DNA from: Polynucleobacter asymbioticus
Lineage (GTDB): Bacteria > Pseudomonadota > Gammaproteobacteria > Burkholderiales > Burkholderiaceae
Assembly (NCBI RefSeq): GCF_018687575.1
Contig: NZ_CP061297.1
Span: 310,001-374,000 of the forward strand
Reading direction: 5' to 3'
Length of the DNA: 64,000 nucleotides
Part shown: one piece after another, positions 8,227 to 17,383 of the stretch
How the letters are laid out: each line of letters starts with the position of its first letter
Position numbering within the stretch: the stretch's first letter is position 1
Notes under the pieces: model-generated
The model's input: the letters and a program-made list of their open reading frames with translations, nothing else
Told to the model about the DNA's origin: nothing
Databases searched by the model: none
Program-made: the position numbers and the translations under genes

Positions 8227-9870
8227 ATGACTCAAGCCTCATCAATCAATACATACGACTACATCATCATCGGCGCCGGTAGCGCCGGCTGCATGTTGGC
8301 CAAGCGCCTCACTGAGAATCCCGCTAAACGGGTGCTGTTGATTGAGGCTGGTAAGAACGACAATTACATCTGGATACATGTACCAGTTGGATATTTATAT
8401 TGCATCGATAACCCAAGAGCGGATTGGCGTTTTAAGACTGCTGCGGAAAAAGGTTTAAATGGTCGTTCACTGCTCTATCCACGTGGCAGAGTTTTGGGCG
8501 GATGCTCATCTATCAACGGCATGATTTATATGCGTGGTCAGGTTGGCGACTACGACTCCTGGGTTAAGTCGACCGGTGATGATTCGTGGTCTTGGGAAAA
8601 CGCCTTGCGTCGCTATAAATCATTCGAGGATTATCACGGCGCTGCTAATCAGTGGCACAGCAAAGGCGGTGAGTGGACGGTTTCTAAACAGCGTTTGCGT
8701 TGGCCCATCATGGACGTCTTTAGAGAGGCTGCGGTGCAAGCTGGCATCCCAGCTTCCGATGACTTTAACCAAGGCGATAACTTTGGTGTGGGTTACTTTG
8801 ATGTGAGTCAGCGTAAAGGTTGGCGCCTCAATACCTCCAAAGCATTTTTGCGTGATGCTGCTAAGCGATCTAATCTCACTGTAGTTACTGAAGCGATGGT
8901 CAATAAATTATTGATTGATCCCAGTTCTAAAAATTGCTTCGGCGTTCAATACATCAAAGATAGCAAAACAGTAGACGTGCATTTAAGTAATAACAATACT
9001 GCTACTCATGGCGAAGTCATTTTGAGTGCAGGTGCCATTGGTAGTGTGCAGGTTCTAGAGCGCTCGGGCGTCGGATCAGCTGCGCTTCTCAATAAACTAG
9101 GTATCCCCGTCATTGTAGATTTACCTGGTGTGGGAGAAAACTTACAAGACCATTTGCAATTGCGCATGATCTATAAGGTCAATGGCATTAAGACTCTCAA
9201 TACCAAAGCAAATTCTTTGCTCGGCAAACTGATGATCGGTATGGAGTATGTGTTTAAGCGCTCTGGCCCAATGTCGATGGCTCCATCTCAATTAGGTGCT
9301 TTTGCATATAGCTCGCCGGAACAGCCATCAGCAAATTTGGAGTATCACGTACAACCGCTATCACTAGAAAAGTTCGGTGAGGACTTACATTCCTTTAATG
9401 CAATTACTGCTAGCGTTTGCAATTTACGTCCAACATCTCGCGGTAGTGTGCACATCGGCTCTGTCGATCCAGAAGCGCCTCCAGTGATTGCACCAAATTA
9501 TTTATCGACCGATGAAGATCGCAAAGTGGCTGCCGATTCATTGCGTCTCACACGCAAGATTGTGGAAAGCCCCGCGCTCAAGCCATACACACCAGATGAG
9601 TACAAACCAGGCAAGCAATATCAAACAGAAGAGGAACTCATTAAGGCTGCTGGCGATATCGGTACCACGATCTTTCATCCGGTAGGTACTTGCAAGATGG
9701 GGCGCGATGATGATCCGCTGGCGGTGCTGGATTCTCAATTACGTGTTCGGGGTATTCATCATCTGAGAGTAGTGGATGCTTCTGCAATGCCAACGATTAC
9801 TTCTGGCAATACTGCGGCGCCTACGATGATGATTGCGCAACGCGCTGCTGAATTGCTCACCAGTGAGTAG
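8227..9870 (+). CDS. GMC family FAD-dependent oxidoreductase (choline dehydrogenase-like)
   Basis: A 547-residue GMC oxidoreductase. The N-terminal FAD-binding motif DYIIIGAGSAGCMLAKRL covers about residues 10-28, with the second ADP-contact LLIEAG. The GMC signature CSSINGMIYMRG lies near 95-106. The C-terminal catalytic region has HPVGTCKMG, with the active-site His, and DASAMPTITSGNTAAP, with the conserved Asn. These enzymes oxidise primary or secondary alcohols. BetA-like and PEG/alcohol dehydrogenase members are indistinguishable here without a tree. No betaine genes are adjacent. The EamA exporter gene follows, overlapping or directly abutting it. Confidence 0.92.
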   Translation: MTQASSINTYDYIIIGAGSAGCMLAKRLTENPAKRVLLIEAGKNDNYIWIHVPVGYLYCIDNPRADWRFKTAAEKGLNGRSLLYPRGRVLGGCSSINGMIYMRGQVGDYDSWVKSTGDDSWSWENALRRYKSFEDYHGAANQWHSKGGEWTVSKQRLRWPIMDVFREAAVQAGIPASDDFNQGDNFGVGYFDVSQRKGWRLNTSKAFLRDAAKRSNLTVVTEAMVNKLLIDPSSKNCFGVQYIKDSKTVDVHLSNNNTATHGEVILSAGAIGSVQVLERSGVGSAALLNKLGIPVIVDLPGVGENLQDHLQLRMIYKVNGIKTLNTKANSLLGKLMIGMEYVFKRSGPMSMAPSQLGAFAYSSPEQPSANLEYHVQPLSLEKFGEDLHSFNAITASVCNLRPTSRGSVHIGSVDPEAPPVIAPNYLSTDEDRKVAADSLRLTRKIVESPALKPYTPDEYKPGKQYQTEEELIKAAGDIGTTIFHPVGTCKMGRDDDPLAVLDSQLRVRGIHHLRVVDASAMPTITSGNTAAPTMMIAQRAAELLTSE

Positions 9871-10792
9871 ATTGGAAAGTTCTCAAGGTAGCGGCTTACA
9901 CCAGCAGTTACCAGCAAGCCATTTGCTGTTAGCCCTGGCAATTGTGGCGGTATGGGGTACAAACTTTGTCGTGATCAAAAATAGTTTGGCATCTCTGCCA
10001 CCGTTTTATTTTGCGACCTTGCGATATCTATTTGTTCTTTTGCCCTTAGTCTTCTTTCTGCCTAGGCCAAAAGTAGCTTGGGGCAATCTCTGTATTTATG
10101 GATTAGCCACTGGAGTTGGACAATTTGGTGTGATGTACTACGCCGTCAATAGTCAGATTTCTCCGGGCTTGGCCTCCTTAGTGGTGCAGACCCAAGTATT
10201 TTTTACTATTGGCTTTGCCATGCTATTTGCCAAAGAGGGTCTCAAGCGGTATCAGGTGGTCGCAGTTGGCATCGCTTTGCTTGGTCTTGTAATTATTGCG
10301 CTGCACACAGACTCCACCACTACTTTCTTAGGTTTAGCGCTAGTAGTCTTTGCGGGTCTCTCCTGGGGAATTGCTAATACGGTGAGTCGTCAAGCTGGTT
10401 CAATCAATATGTTGTCCTATGTCGTGTGGGCCAGTGCTTTCTCTATTCCACCGCTCGCACTCATGGCGCTAATCTTTGAGGGCGGTACAGCCCATTTATG
10501 GGATGTGACCTTGGCTGCCCCTTTAGGGGCTTGGATTGGCGTCCTTTGGCAGTCTTGGGCCAATACGATATTTGGCTATGCTGCTTGGGGCTGGTTGCTG
10601 TCAAAACACCCTGCTGCACTAGTGGCCCCAGCGCCTCTATTGGTGCCCATCTTTGGAATGGGGGCATCCGCTTACTTTTTGGGTGAGGCTTTACCCCCTT
10701 GGAAAGTGGAGGCTGCCAGCTTGGTGATCGCTGGCCTCATCATCAATCTCTTCTGGCCTAGCCTGCAAGCTCAAGTTCGTAAGATTTTTTAA
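9863..10792 (+). CDS. EamA family drug/metabolite exporter
   Basis: A roughly 310-residue inner-membrane protein with ten hydrophobic segments in two EamA repeats. The first begins LLALAIVAVWGTNFVVIK and the second near LGLALVVFAGLSWGIANT. The DMT superfamily exports amino acids, nucleosides and other metabolites. The start is uncertain: a TTG at 9833 gives the longest form, the GTG at 9863 gives a shorter tail, and none has a good ribosome binding site. The coding region overlaps the end of the GMC gene, so translation is probably coupled. Substrate unknown. Confidence 0.85.
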   Translation: MSRLESSQGSGLHQQLPASHLLLALAIVAVWGTNFVVIKNSLASLPPFYFATLRYLFVLLPLVFFLPRPKVAWGNLCIYGLATGVGQFGVMYYAVNSQISPGLASLVVQTQVFFTIGFAMLFAKEGLKRYQVVAVGIALLGLVIIALHTDSTTTFLGLALVVFAGLSWGIANTVSRQAGSINMLSYVVWASAFSIPPLALMALIFEGGTAHLWDVTLAAPLGAWIGVLWQSWANTIFGYAAWGWLLSKHPAALVAPAPLLVPIFGMGASAYFLGEALPPWKVEAASLVIAGLIINLFWPSLQAQVRKIF

Positions 10793-10810
10793 AACGACTT
10801 TTATCTCTAG

Positions 10811-10847
10811 GGGCTAATGTAAAACCCTAATACAGAGCCCTTTTTTT
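10811..10847 (+). terminator. Likely rho-independent terminator after the EamA gene
   Basis: GGGCT at 10811-10815 pairs with AGCCC at 10836-10840, followed immediately by seven T residues (10841-10847). The loop is long (20 nt) and the stem short, so strength is doubtful. The T-run and the position between the exporter and livK fit a transcript end. Confidence 0.5.
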
Positions 10848-10937
10848 GCCCCGACATTGACTGTAAGATAAATGTTCGTTTCAAGTTGTACTTAAAAAAG
10901 AATTTATTTAATTAGCATTTTTAGTCATGGAGACTTT

Positions 10938-12122
10938 ATGAATATTCGTCGTCACATTTTTGCAGTAGCTGCTACTGCAATGTTAGCAACCGGCGCTTAC
11001 GCTGCCGATATCAAAGTGGGCGTTATTGGCCCGTTCACAGGCGGCTCCGCTTCAATGGGCGTGAGTATGCGTGATGGCGTTCGCTTAGCTGCGAAAGAAA
11101 TTAACGCTGCTGGCGGCATTGACGGCAACAAGATTGTTTTAGTTGAGCGCGATGACGAAGCTAAAAACGAGCGTGGCGTACAAATCGCCCAAGAATTGAT
11201 CAACAACGAAAAAGTGGCTGCTACATTGGGTTACATCAACACTGGTGTGGCTCTGGCTTCCCAGCGCTTCTTCCAAGAAGCCAAGATTCCTGTGATCAAC
11301 AACGTTGCAACAGGTACATTGATTACTAAGCAATTCCCAAATGCTGCTGAGAACTATGTATTCCGTACTTCTGCTGCTGACAACATTCAGGCACCTATGA
11401 TCGCTAAAGAAGCGGTTGAGAAGCGTGGCTTGAAGAAAGTCGCTATCTTGGCTGACTCTACAAACTACGGTCAGTTGGGTCGTGAAGACTTAGAGAAGGC
11501 ATTGAAGAATTATGGCGTTACTCCAGTGGCGGTAGAGAAGTTCAACTTGGGTGACGTCGATATGACATCACAGTTGCTCAAGGCAAAGAATGCTGGCGCA
11601 GAAGTAGTGTTGACATACGCAATCGGACCTGAGTTGGCACAAATTGCTAACGGTATGGCGAAATTGGGTTGGAAGAAGCCAATGATCGGTTCATGGACAT
11701 TGTCTATGGCTAGCTTTATTGATACTGCTGGTAAGAACGGTAACGGCGCAACTATGCCAGAGACTTTCATTCAGAGCCCTGCAACTACACCAAAGCGTAA
11801 AGCTTTCGTAGATGCTTACCTGAAGGATTTCAAACCTAAGAACGGCATCATCGCTTCCCCAGTGTCTGCAGCTCAAGGCTATGACTCTGTATACCTCTTG
11901 GCAGCTGCAATCAAGCAAGCTAAAGGTACAGAGGGACCAAAGATCTTGGCAGCACTTGAGAACCTGAATACACCTGTTGATGGTGTTGTGATGACTTACA
12001 ACAAGCCATTTAGCAAAACTGACCACGAAGCAATCAAAGCTAAAGACGTGGTGATGGGTATTGTTGAGAACGGAAAAGTTGAGTTCTTGAATGCTGAAGA
12101 CGCTGTAGCTAAGAAGAAGTAA
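10938..12122 (+). CDS. livK: Branched-chain amino acid ABC transporter substrate-binding protein
   Basis: A 394-residue periplasmic binding protein (Peripla_BP_6). The signal peptide covers residues 1-22, with cleavage after AYA. The mature start ADIKVGVIGPFTGGSASMG is typical of Leu/Ile/Val and related amide or amino acid receptors. A GGAG-type ribosome binding site precedes the ATG. It is the first gene of the livKHMGF cluster. It is separated from livH by two strong stem-loops, a common way to make receptor mRNA more abundant than permease mRNA. Exact ligand (Leu/Ile/Val, urea or another amide) is inferred only from family. Confidence 0.92.
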   Translation: MNIRRHIFAVAATAMLATGAYAADIKVGVIGPFTGGSASMGVSMRDGVRLAAKEINAAGGIDGNKIVLVERDDEAKNERGVQIAQELINNEKVAATLGYINTGVALASQRFFQEAKIPVINNVATGTLITKQFPNAAENYVFRTSAADNIQAPMIAKEAVEKRGLKKVAILADSTNYGQLGREDLEKALKNYGVTPVAVEKFNLGDVDMTSQLLKAKNAGAEVVLTYAIGPELAQIANGMAKLGWKKPMIGSWTLSMASFIDTAGKNGNGATMPETFIQSPATTPKRKAFVDAYLKDFKPKNGIIASPVSAAQGYDSVYLLAAAIKQAKGTEGPKILAALENLNTPVDGVVMTYNKPFSKTDHEAIKAKDVVMGIVENGKVEFLNAEDAVAKKK

Positions 12123-12138
12123 TTCTTCATAAAAGCGG

Positions 12139-12220
12139 GTGCAGAAATCTATTTTTCTGCACTGCAGCATTTATAGAAGTGTAATCAAGCAAAACGCCGC
12201 CCACGAAGCGGCGTTTTGCT
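12139..12220 (+). terminator. Tandem stem-loops between livK and livH
   Basis: The first hairpin has arms GTGCAGAAA (12139-12147) and TTTCTGCAC (12154-12162). The second has perfect 13-bp arms starting AGCAAAACG (12188-12200 and 12208-12220) around a 7-nt loop. Neither is followed by a clean T-run, although the second stem itself ends in TTTTGCT. They probably act as a leaky terminator or as a 3' stabiliser of livK mRNA. Confidence 0.7.
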
Positions 12221-12272
12221 TACAATAGCGGATCGTTCATAAAACAGTTTTAGAATTTTTTAGGTCTACATC

Positions 12273-13151
12273 ATGGAAATGTTTGCACAAATCCTCTCCA
12301 GTGGTATCGCAGTAGGCATGATCTATGCGGTCATTGCTTTCGGCTTTCAGCTGACTTTTGCCACTTCTGGCACATTGAACTTCGGTCAAGGCGAGGCCTT
12401 AATGTTAGGCGCCTTAGTTGGTCTGACCTGCGTTGACATGTTTGGCATGAACTACTGGCTCATGATTCCAATCGTTTGTCTCTTCGGAATGGTGCAAGGT
12501 GGCTTCGTTGAATTAATTGGTGTACGTCCTGCTATCAAGATTAAGTCTGAGTTTGGTTGGATTATGTCCACGATTGCGCTGGGTATCATTTTCAAGAACG
12601 TAGCTGAAAACGTTTGGGGTCGCGATGCATTGCCATTCCCATCACCATTGCCAATGGAGCCAATGGGATTCCTCGGAGCTAATATTTTGCCGATGGAAAT
12701 CTTGGTTGTAGTTGGCGCTCTAGTCATGATGTTGTTGGTCGAATTTTTTAACCGTAAAACGATTTACGGTAAAGCGGTGGTAGCAACGGCTAATGACCGT
12801 GATGCTGCCGGCTTGATGGGCATCAATACCAGCATGGTTATTACCTTCTCTTATGCGCTGTCATCCTTAACAGCAGCCTTTGCTGGTGTGTTGATTGCAC
12901 CGCTCACATTAACTGGCGCTGCCATGGGTGGAGCCTTGGGTTTAAAGGCATTTGCAGTAGCCATTATTGGCGGTCTCTCAAGCGGTATGGGAATCATTGT
13001 TGGTGGTTTGATTCTCGGAATTGTTGAGACAGCAACAGGCTTCTATATTTCTACTGGCTATAAAGATGTACCGGGTTTGATCTTACTCTTGTTAGTACTT
13101 GCATTCAAGCCATCTGGTCTCTTTGGTAAAACTGCAATTAAGAAAGTTTAA
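12273..13151 (+). CDS. livH: Branched-chain amino acid ABC transporter permease LivH
   Basis: A 292-residue inner-membrane permease with about eight helices. It begins with the typical LivH segment ILSSGIAVGMIYAVIAFGFQ, and later has TLNFGQGEALMLGA and the cytoplasmic coupling region ANDRDAAGLMGINTSMV. It ends 2 bp before the LivM-LivG fusion gene, so the genes are translationally linked. It forms the transmembrane channel with LivM; energy comes from LivG and LivF. Confidence 0.94.
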   Translation: MEMFAQILSSGIAVGMIYAVIAFGFQLTFATSGTLNFGQGEALMLGALVGLTCVDMFGMNYWLMIPIVCLFGMVQGGFVELIGVRPAIKIKSEFGWIMSTIALGIIFKNVAENVWGRDALPFPSPLPMEPMGFLGANILPMEILVVVGALVMMLLVEFFNRKTIYGKAVVATANDRDAAGLMGINTSMVITFSYALSSLTAAFAGVLIAPLTLTGAAMGGALGLKAFAVAIIGGLSSGMGIIVGGLILGIVETATGFYISTGYKDVPGLILLLLVLAFKPSGLFGKTAIKKV

Positions 13152-13153
13152 TA

Positions 13154-15082
13154 ATGAAATCGAAGTCTCTATTACCCCTATTGATTGCAATTGTTGGCTT
13201 ATTTAGCCTACCTTTCTTTATTAGCAACCCGTACTACATTCACTTAGTCGAAACGATTCTGATTTACACCATCTTGTTGTATGGCTTAGATATTGTGGTG
13301 GGTTACGTTGGTCAAGTTTCTTTAGGCCATGCTGCATTGTTCGGAATTGGTTCCTACACCGCAGGCGTTTTGTTTTTCCACTTCGGCGCGCCGATCTGGA
13401 TCACTTTGCCAGCGGCCATTGTTGTGACATCCATCTTTGGTGGAATCCTGGCCCTACCTGCACTGAAAGTCATTGGACCGTATTTGGCCATGGTGACCTT
13501 AGCGTTTGGAACTATTACTCAGATCTTGATCAATGAGATGACATGGCTTACAGAAGGTCCTTTAGGAATCAAGATTCCTAAGCCTGACCTGATGGGCGCG
13601 CCAATGTCAAAAGCCCAGTTCTTTTGGTTGGTCTGTATTGTGTTGATCATCGCCTTGGTGGTGGTAGACCGTTTTGTTAAATCCCAGATGGGTCGTGCTT
13701 TTGAGGCTTTGCGTGATAGTCCAGTAGCTTGTGACTGTATGGGCGTCTCGGTTTATCGCTACAAAGTGATTGCCTTCGTCATTAGCGCAGGCTTTGCTGG
13801 TTTAGCAGGCTGTTTGTATGCCTACTCTGAGCAATATATTTCTCCAAATACCTATAACAATGAATTAGCAGTTCTCTTCTTGTTAGCGGTCATTATGGGT
13901 GGCCGTAAGTCACGTTTAGGTGCATTACTGGGTGCGGCCATTATTGTTCTCTTGCCTAAGCTCTTGGACGATATTAATTTGTTCCGTATTGTTGCTACGA
14001 CCATCGCTGTTGTGGTGGCTGTAGGTGCGGCGATGGCACTCTCCAAAAAGGTGACAACACCACGACGCGTGATGGTGCCTTTGGCTGGTGTTATTGGCTT
14101 GGCAGCTTTCTCATTCTGGTTAGACAGAATCTCCGATTGGCGCCTCAGTATTTTCGGCTTCATGATTTTGTTAGTGGTGTACTACTTGCAAAACGGTATC
14201 GTTGGTTTTGCGAAGAGCTTCTACCAATCCATCGCCGGCAAGACAGTGACCACTCGTGGCGAAAAAGCAGATGAGATTGATGATTCAATCAACTTCATTA
14301 GCGCGGTGAATAATCAAAATGCAGGCACTGAGCTCCTCAAGGTTGACTCTGTTCTGATGCAGTTTGGTGGCTTGAAAGCGCTGAACAATGTTGACCTCAG
14401 CATTAAGCGTGGAACAATTCACGGCTTGATCGGACCGAACGGTTCCGGTAAGAGCACGATGATGAACGTCTTAACTGGTATTTATCAGCCGACAGCTGGT
14501 AATGTGCTGTATGCCGGTCAGAGTGTTGTTGGCCGTACATCTTCTGATATCGCCTTATCAGGTATCGCTCGTACCTTCCAAAACGTTCAGCTTTTCGGTG
14601 AGATGACTGCTATCCAAAATATTTTGGTTGGCTTGCATCACACCTTTAAGTCCAACATGCTGGAAATTGCTTTGAACTTACCGCGCTACAAAAAAGAATC
14701 GCAAGAAGCACATGCTCGAGCAATGGCCTTGTTGAAGTTTGTTGGCTTGGAAGATTTAGCGAATGAAGAGGCGCGTAACCTGCCATACGGTAAGCAGCGC
14801 TCCTTGGAGATTGCCCGCGCCTTGGCCTTGGATCCAGAGTTGCTCTTGTTGGATGAGCCAGCTGCTGGTTTGACGGCACCAGACATTAAAGAACTCTTGC
14901 GCATTATTCGTAAGATCCGCGATAGCGGTATTACCTTCATCCTGATTGAGCATCATATGGATGTGGTGATGTCAGTGTGCGACACCGTTTCTGTATTGGA
15001 CTTCGGTCAGAAGATTGCAGAAGGTAAACCAGCTGAAGTTCAGGCAGACGAGAAGGTGATTCATGCCTACTTGGGTACTTAA
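13154..15082 (+). CDS. Fused permease LivM and ATP-binding protein LivG
   Basis: A 642-residue fusion. Residues 1 to about 345 are a LivM permease, with GYVGQVSLGHAALFGIGSYT and the coupling motif FEALRDSPVACDCMGVSV. After a polar linker (about 345-395) comes a complete LivG ATPase: Walker A GPNGSGKST, the LPYGKQRSLEIARAL signature (a LivG-type variant of LSGGQ), Walker B LLLLDEPAAGL and the H-loop EHHMDVV. E. coli has these as separate proteins; the fusion is common in Burkholderiales. Frame continuity is seen directly, with no stop between the parts. Confidence 0.94.
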   Translation: MKSKSLLPLLIAIVGLFSLPFFISNPYYIHLVETILIYTILLYGLDIVVGYVGQVSLGHAALFGIGSYTAGVLFFHFGAPIWITLPAAIVVTSIFGGILALPALKVIGPYLAMVTLAFGTITQILINEMTWLTEGPLGIKIPKPDLMGAPMSKAQFFWLVCIVLIIALVVVDRFVKSQMGRAFEALRDSPVACDCMGVSVYRYKVIAFVISAGFAGLAGCLYAYSEQYISPNTYNNELAVLFLLAVIMGGRKSRLGALLGAAIIVLLPKLLDDINLFRIVATTIAVVVAVGAAMALSKKVTTPRRVMVPLAGVIGLAAFSFWLDRISDWRLSIFGFMILLVVYYLQNGIVGFAKSFYQSIAGKTVTTRGEKADEIDDSINFISAVNNQNAGTELLKVDSVLMQFGGLKALNNVDLSIKRGTIHGLIGPNGSGKSTMMNVLTGIYQPTAGNVLYAGQSVVGRTSSDIALSGIARTFQNVQLFGEMTAIQNILVGLHHTFKSNMLEIALNLPRYKKESQEAHARAMALLKFVGLEDLANEEARNLPYGKQRSLEIARALALDPELLLLDEPAAGLTAPDIKELLRIIRKIRDSGITFILIEHHMDVVMSVCDTVSVLDFGQKIAEGKPAEVQADEKVIHAYLGT

Positions 15083-15113
15083 TCACTAGAACAATATTGA
15101 ATCGGTAAATACC

Positions 15114-15842
15114 ATGTTATCTATTAAGAATCTTGAAGCAGGCTACGGCAAAGTAAAAGTTCTGCACGGCATCAATATTGATGTTCCTAAAGGACAAGTT
15201 ATTACTTTGATCGGCTCAAACGGCGCTGGTAAAACCACTACCATGCGCGCTATTACGGGCATGATTAAACCTACAGCGGGTGAAGTGACCTTGGGCGGCG
15301 AAAAAATTGATGGTTACGACTCTCATAAAATTGCCCGTCTTGGATTGGCGCACAGCCCAGAAGGTCGTCGTGTATTTACGACGATGTCTGTCAATGACAA
15401 CCTCTTGTTAGGCGCATTTCCGCGCTTTACTGGTAGCCGTCCAAAAGGCGATATTAAGAATGATCTAGAGCGCTCTCTAGAAATGTTCCCACGCTTAAAA
15501 GAGCGTCGCAACCAATTGGCTGGAACCTTGTCAGGTGGTGAGCAGCAGATGTTGGCGATGGCGCGTGCGGTGATGTTGAACCCAGAGATCATTCTCTTGG
15601 ATGAGCCATCTATGGGTCTAGCACCAATCTTGGTTGAGGAAGTATTTAAGATTATTTCTAATCTCAAATCACAAGGCGTGACGATGTTATTGGTGGAGCA
15701 GTTCGCTGCTGCAGCTTTGAACGTTGCTGACTACGGCTATGTATTGGAGAACGGTAAGATTGCAACGCATGGTCCAGCAGAAAAATTAAAGCATGATCCT
15801 GCTGTGAAAGCAGCTTACTTAGGTGGAGCTGGTGGTCACTAA
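15114..15842 (+). CDS. livF: Branched-chain amino acid ABC transporter ATP-binding protein LivF
   Basis: A 242-residue ABC ATPase with Walker A LIGSNGAGKTT near residues 33-43, signature LSGGEQQMLAMARA, Walker B IILLDEPSMGL and H-loop LLVEQF. The tail NLKSQGVTMLL then YVLENGKIATHGP is LivF-like. It is the last gene of the liv cluster, starting 31 bp after the LivM-LivG fusion and followed by a strong terminator. It pairs with the LivG domain to drive uptake. Confidence 0.94.
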   Translation: MLSIKNLEAGYGKVKVLHGINIDVPKGQVITLIGSNGAGKTTTMRAITGMIKPTAGEVTLGGEKIDGYDSHKIARLGLAHSPEGRRVFTTMSVNDNLLLGAFPRFTGSRPKGDIKNDLERSLEMFPRLKERRNQLAGTLSGGEQQMLAMARAVMLNPEIILLDEPSMGLAPILVEEVFKIISNLKSQGVTMLLVEQFAAAALNVADYGYVLENGKIATHGPAEKLKHDPAVKAAYLGGAGGH

Positions 15843-15865
15843 GATCTTGTATTAACGTGCTTGTT

Positions 15866-15891
15866 AAAAAGCCCTCGAAAGAGGGCTTTTT
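15866..15891 (+). terminator. Rho-independent terminator of the liv operon
   Basis: AAAAAGCCCTC (15866-15876), GAAA tetraloop, GAGGGCTTTTT (15881-15891). It is a perfect 11-bp stem with A- and T-tracts on both sides, so it can work in both directions. Confidence 0.92.
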
Positions 15892-15929
15892 CTATTGGGG
15901 AGCAAGTGGTGCTCGAACCATTTTCCTAT

Positions 15930-16499
15930 CTAGCCGTGAAGCAGCGAGATCGCCTCTCGAATGAGTAGAGCGCGATAAGTCATATAGAAGCCAACACCCA
16001 CAAAGCCCATCAGAAATAGCTTGGGGACTAAAGCGCCTTCAGCCACCAATTCTGAGTTAAGAAGCCCCAGGGCAACAGCCAAGAAGAAGAGAGCTCCTAA
16101 GCCTAGAACAATCCAGTTTTCATGTTTAGTGACTTGCTGAGTTTTGTTGGTGTATGCGAGTACCTGAAAGCTATTCCCTTTTTGATAACCCGAGACTGTG
16201 ACAGCATCCCCATTGCTTACCACCATTGGTGTTGAGAATTTAGCTGCAATCCTGTGATGGTCTAAATCAAATGTGGATATATAAAAGCGCTGGTAATACA
16301 CCGAAGAGTGATCGTGAGTGGGCTTTTCTGGATTGACATACTCTAAGAGTTCATTATTAAGATTACTGACTGTTCCGGAGATGCTGCTAACGGAGCTGTT
16401 TAAAAGAGAGCTGGGTTTAAGAGACATGATTAGGGCTCCCAATAGTGCGAGAGAAAAAATAAGAAGAATGGAAGATATCGGGCGTTTCACGGACTTCAA
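15930..16499 (-). CDS. Membrane protein with extracytoplasmic domain, unknown function
   Basis: A 189-residue protein. It has an N-terminal membrane anchor (about residues 10-30), then a polar domain of about 90 residues containing VVSNGDAVTVSGYQKGNSFQ, which looks like a small beta-barrel. Two hydrophobic helices follow near residues 128-147 and 158-178. The architecture resembles DUF3592-like or E3-ligase-like (MUL1/GIDE) bacterial membrane proteins, but I cannot name the family. Its start codon overlaps the stop of the TauE/SafE gene (ATGA, 16496-16499), so it is the second gene of that operon. Confidence 0.7.
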   Translation of the reverse strand: MKSVKRPISSILLIFSLALLGALIMSLKPSSLLNSSVSSISGTVSNLNNELLEYVNPEKPTHDHSSVYYQRFYISTFDLDHHRIAAKFSTPMVVSNGDAVTVSGYQKGNSFQVLAYTNKTQQVTKHENWIVLGLGALFFLAVALGLLNSELVAEGALVPKLFLMGFVGVGFYMTYRALLIREAISLLHG

Positions 16500-17311
16500 G
16501 TTAGCACGCTTTTGGCTAGTAGGCCAAGAGCAATCACCAGGGTAAAGATGGAGAAAGCAAGCTGAATATGTGGACCGCTTAACTTTTTCCCCACAAGCAA
16601 CCCAATCAACAATCCACCTAAGGCAGCAATCGCAAAAGGCGCTGCAAGCACAATTTTTAAGCTACCACTCACTGCCGAGAAAATAGCGCCACCACCAGTG
16701 ATGATAGCGAGCACCCCAAGAGAAGTGGCGACGATGGATTTCACTGGCAAGTCGGTATAGCGTTTGAGCGCTGGCACGATGATGAAGCCGCCACCAACGC
16801 CGAGTAGGCCAGATAAAAAGCCTGCGATGCTACCAGCGAACATCAGGGCTCGCGCACAAGGCAGGGTCCATTGGAGTTTTCCAACAGTGGGATTGACTAG
16901 GCAGGGCGGAGGTTTTCTATCTTCCTCCGGAATGCCTTTAAGCTCATTGCGCGCTTGTATTAATAAGCGTACCGCTACATAGATCAGGGTCAAGCTAAAC
17001 AGAATTTGTAAGGGTGTATTCGGAATCTGAGGTGCAAGCCAAAGACCTACGGGAGATAGGATTAAGCCAAAGATCGCCATGAAAATAGCCGCTTTGTAAC
17101 GCAAGATCTTATTTTTGAGTCCCAAAATAGCCCCAATACTCGAAGCCAGAGCAACTGCACAGAGTGCAATAGGTGCTGCTTCTGCAATCGGCAGCCCCAG
17201 AAAGAAGACTAAGAGTGGTACTGACAGAATCCCGCCACCAGCGCCAGTGAGGCCCATGAGTATGCCAACTAGGATGCCTAGTGAGGGGCTGATCAGAGTT
17301 GAGTAGTCCAT
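16496..17311 (-). CDS. TauE/SafE family sulfite/anion exporter
   Basis: A 271-residue inner-membrane protein of the TSUP family with eight or so helices in two repeats. The repeat signatures are GILMGLTGAGGGILSVPLLV (about residues 16-35) and GFLSGLLGVGGGFIIVPAL. Members export sulfite, thiosulfate or sulfoacetate. It is transcribed divergently from a persulfide dioxygenase-like gene and near a BigR/SqrR-type repressor. In Xylella and Agrobacterium the BigR operon also carries such an exporter, so a role in disposing of sulfite made from persulfides is well supported by context. Confidence 0.9.
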   Translation of the reverse strand: MDYSTLISPSLGILVGILMGLTGAGGGILSVPLLVFFLGLPIAEAAPIALCAVALASSIGAILGLKNKILRYKAAIFMAIFGLILSPVGLWLAPQIPNTPLQILFSLTLIYVAVRLLIQARNELKGIPEEDRKPPPCLVNPTVGKLQWTLPCARALMFAGSIAGFLSGLLGVGGGFIIVPALKRYTDLPVKSIVATSLGVLAIITGGGAIFSAVSGSLKIVLAAPFAIAALGGLLIGLLVGKKLSGPHIQLAFSIFTLVIALGLLAKSVLT

Positions 17312-17383
17312 TGCAATTTATTTTAGATTAATATAGTATATAAATATATATAATATTTACAATACTTACGTAAGCAAGAAAAT
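17312..17383. promoter_or_regulatory. AT-rich divergent promoter region, candidate BigR/SqrR operator
   Basis: The 72-bp gap between the divergent exporter and dioxygenase genes is almost purely A/T. It contains alternating TATA runs (about 17329-17356) and a perfect 10-bp palindrome CTTACGTAAG at 17365-17374. AT-rich imperfect palindromes are what BigR-type repressors bind. This is the natural site for the ArsR repressor encoded just downstream to control both directions (inference). Confidence 0.5.

Noticed and set aside
11691-12170. 159-codon ORF opposite livK
   Set aside because: It is antisense to a well-supported gene and has no recognisable domain; a shadow of livK codon use.
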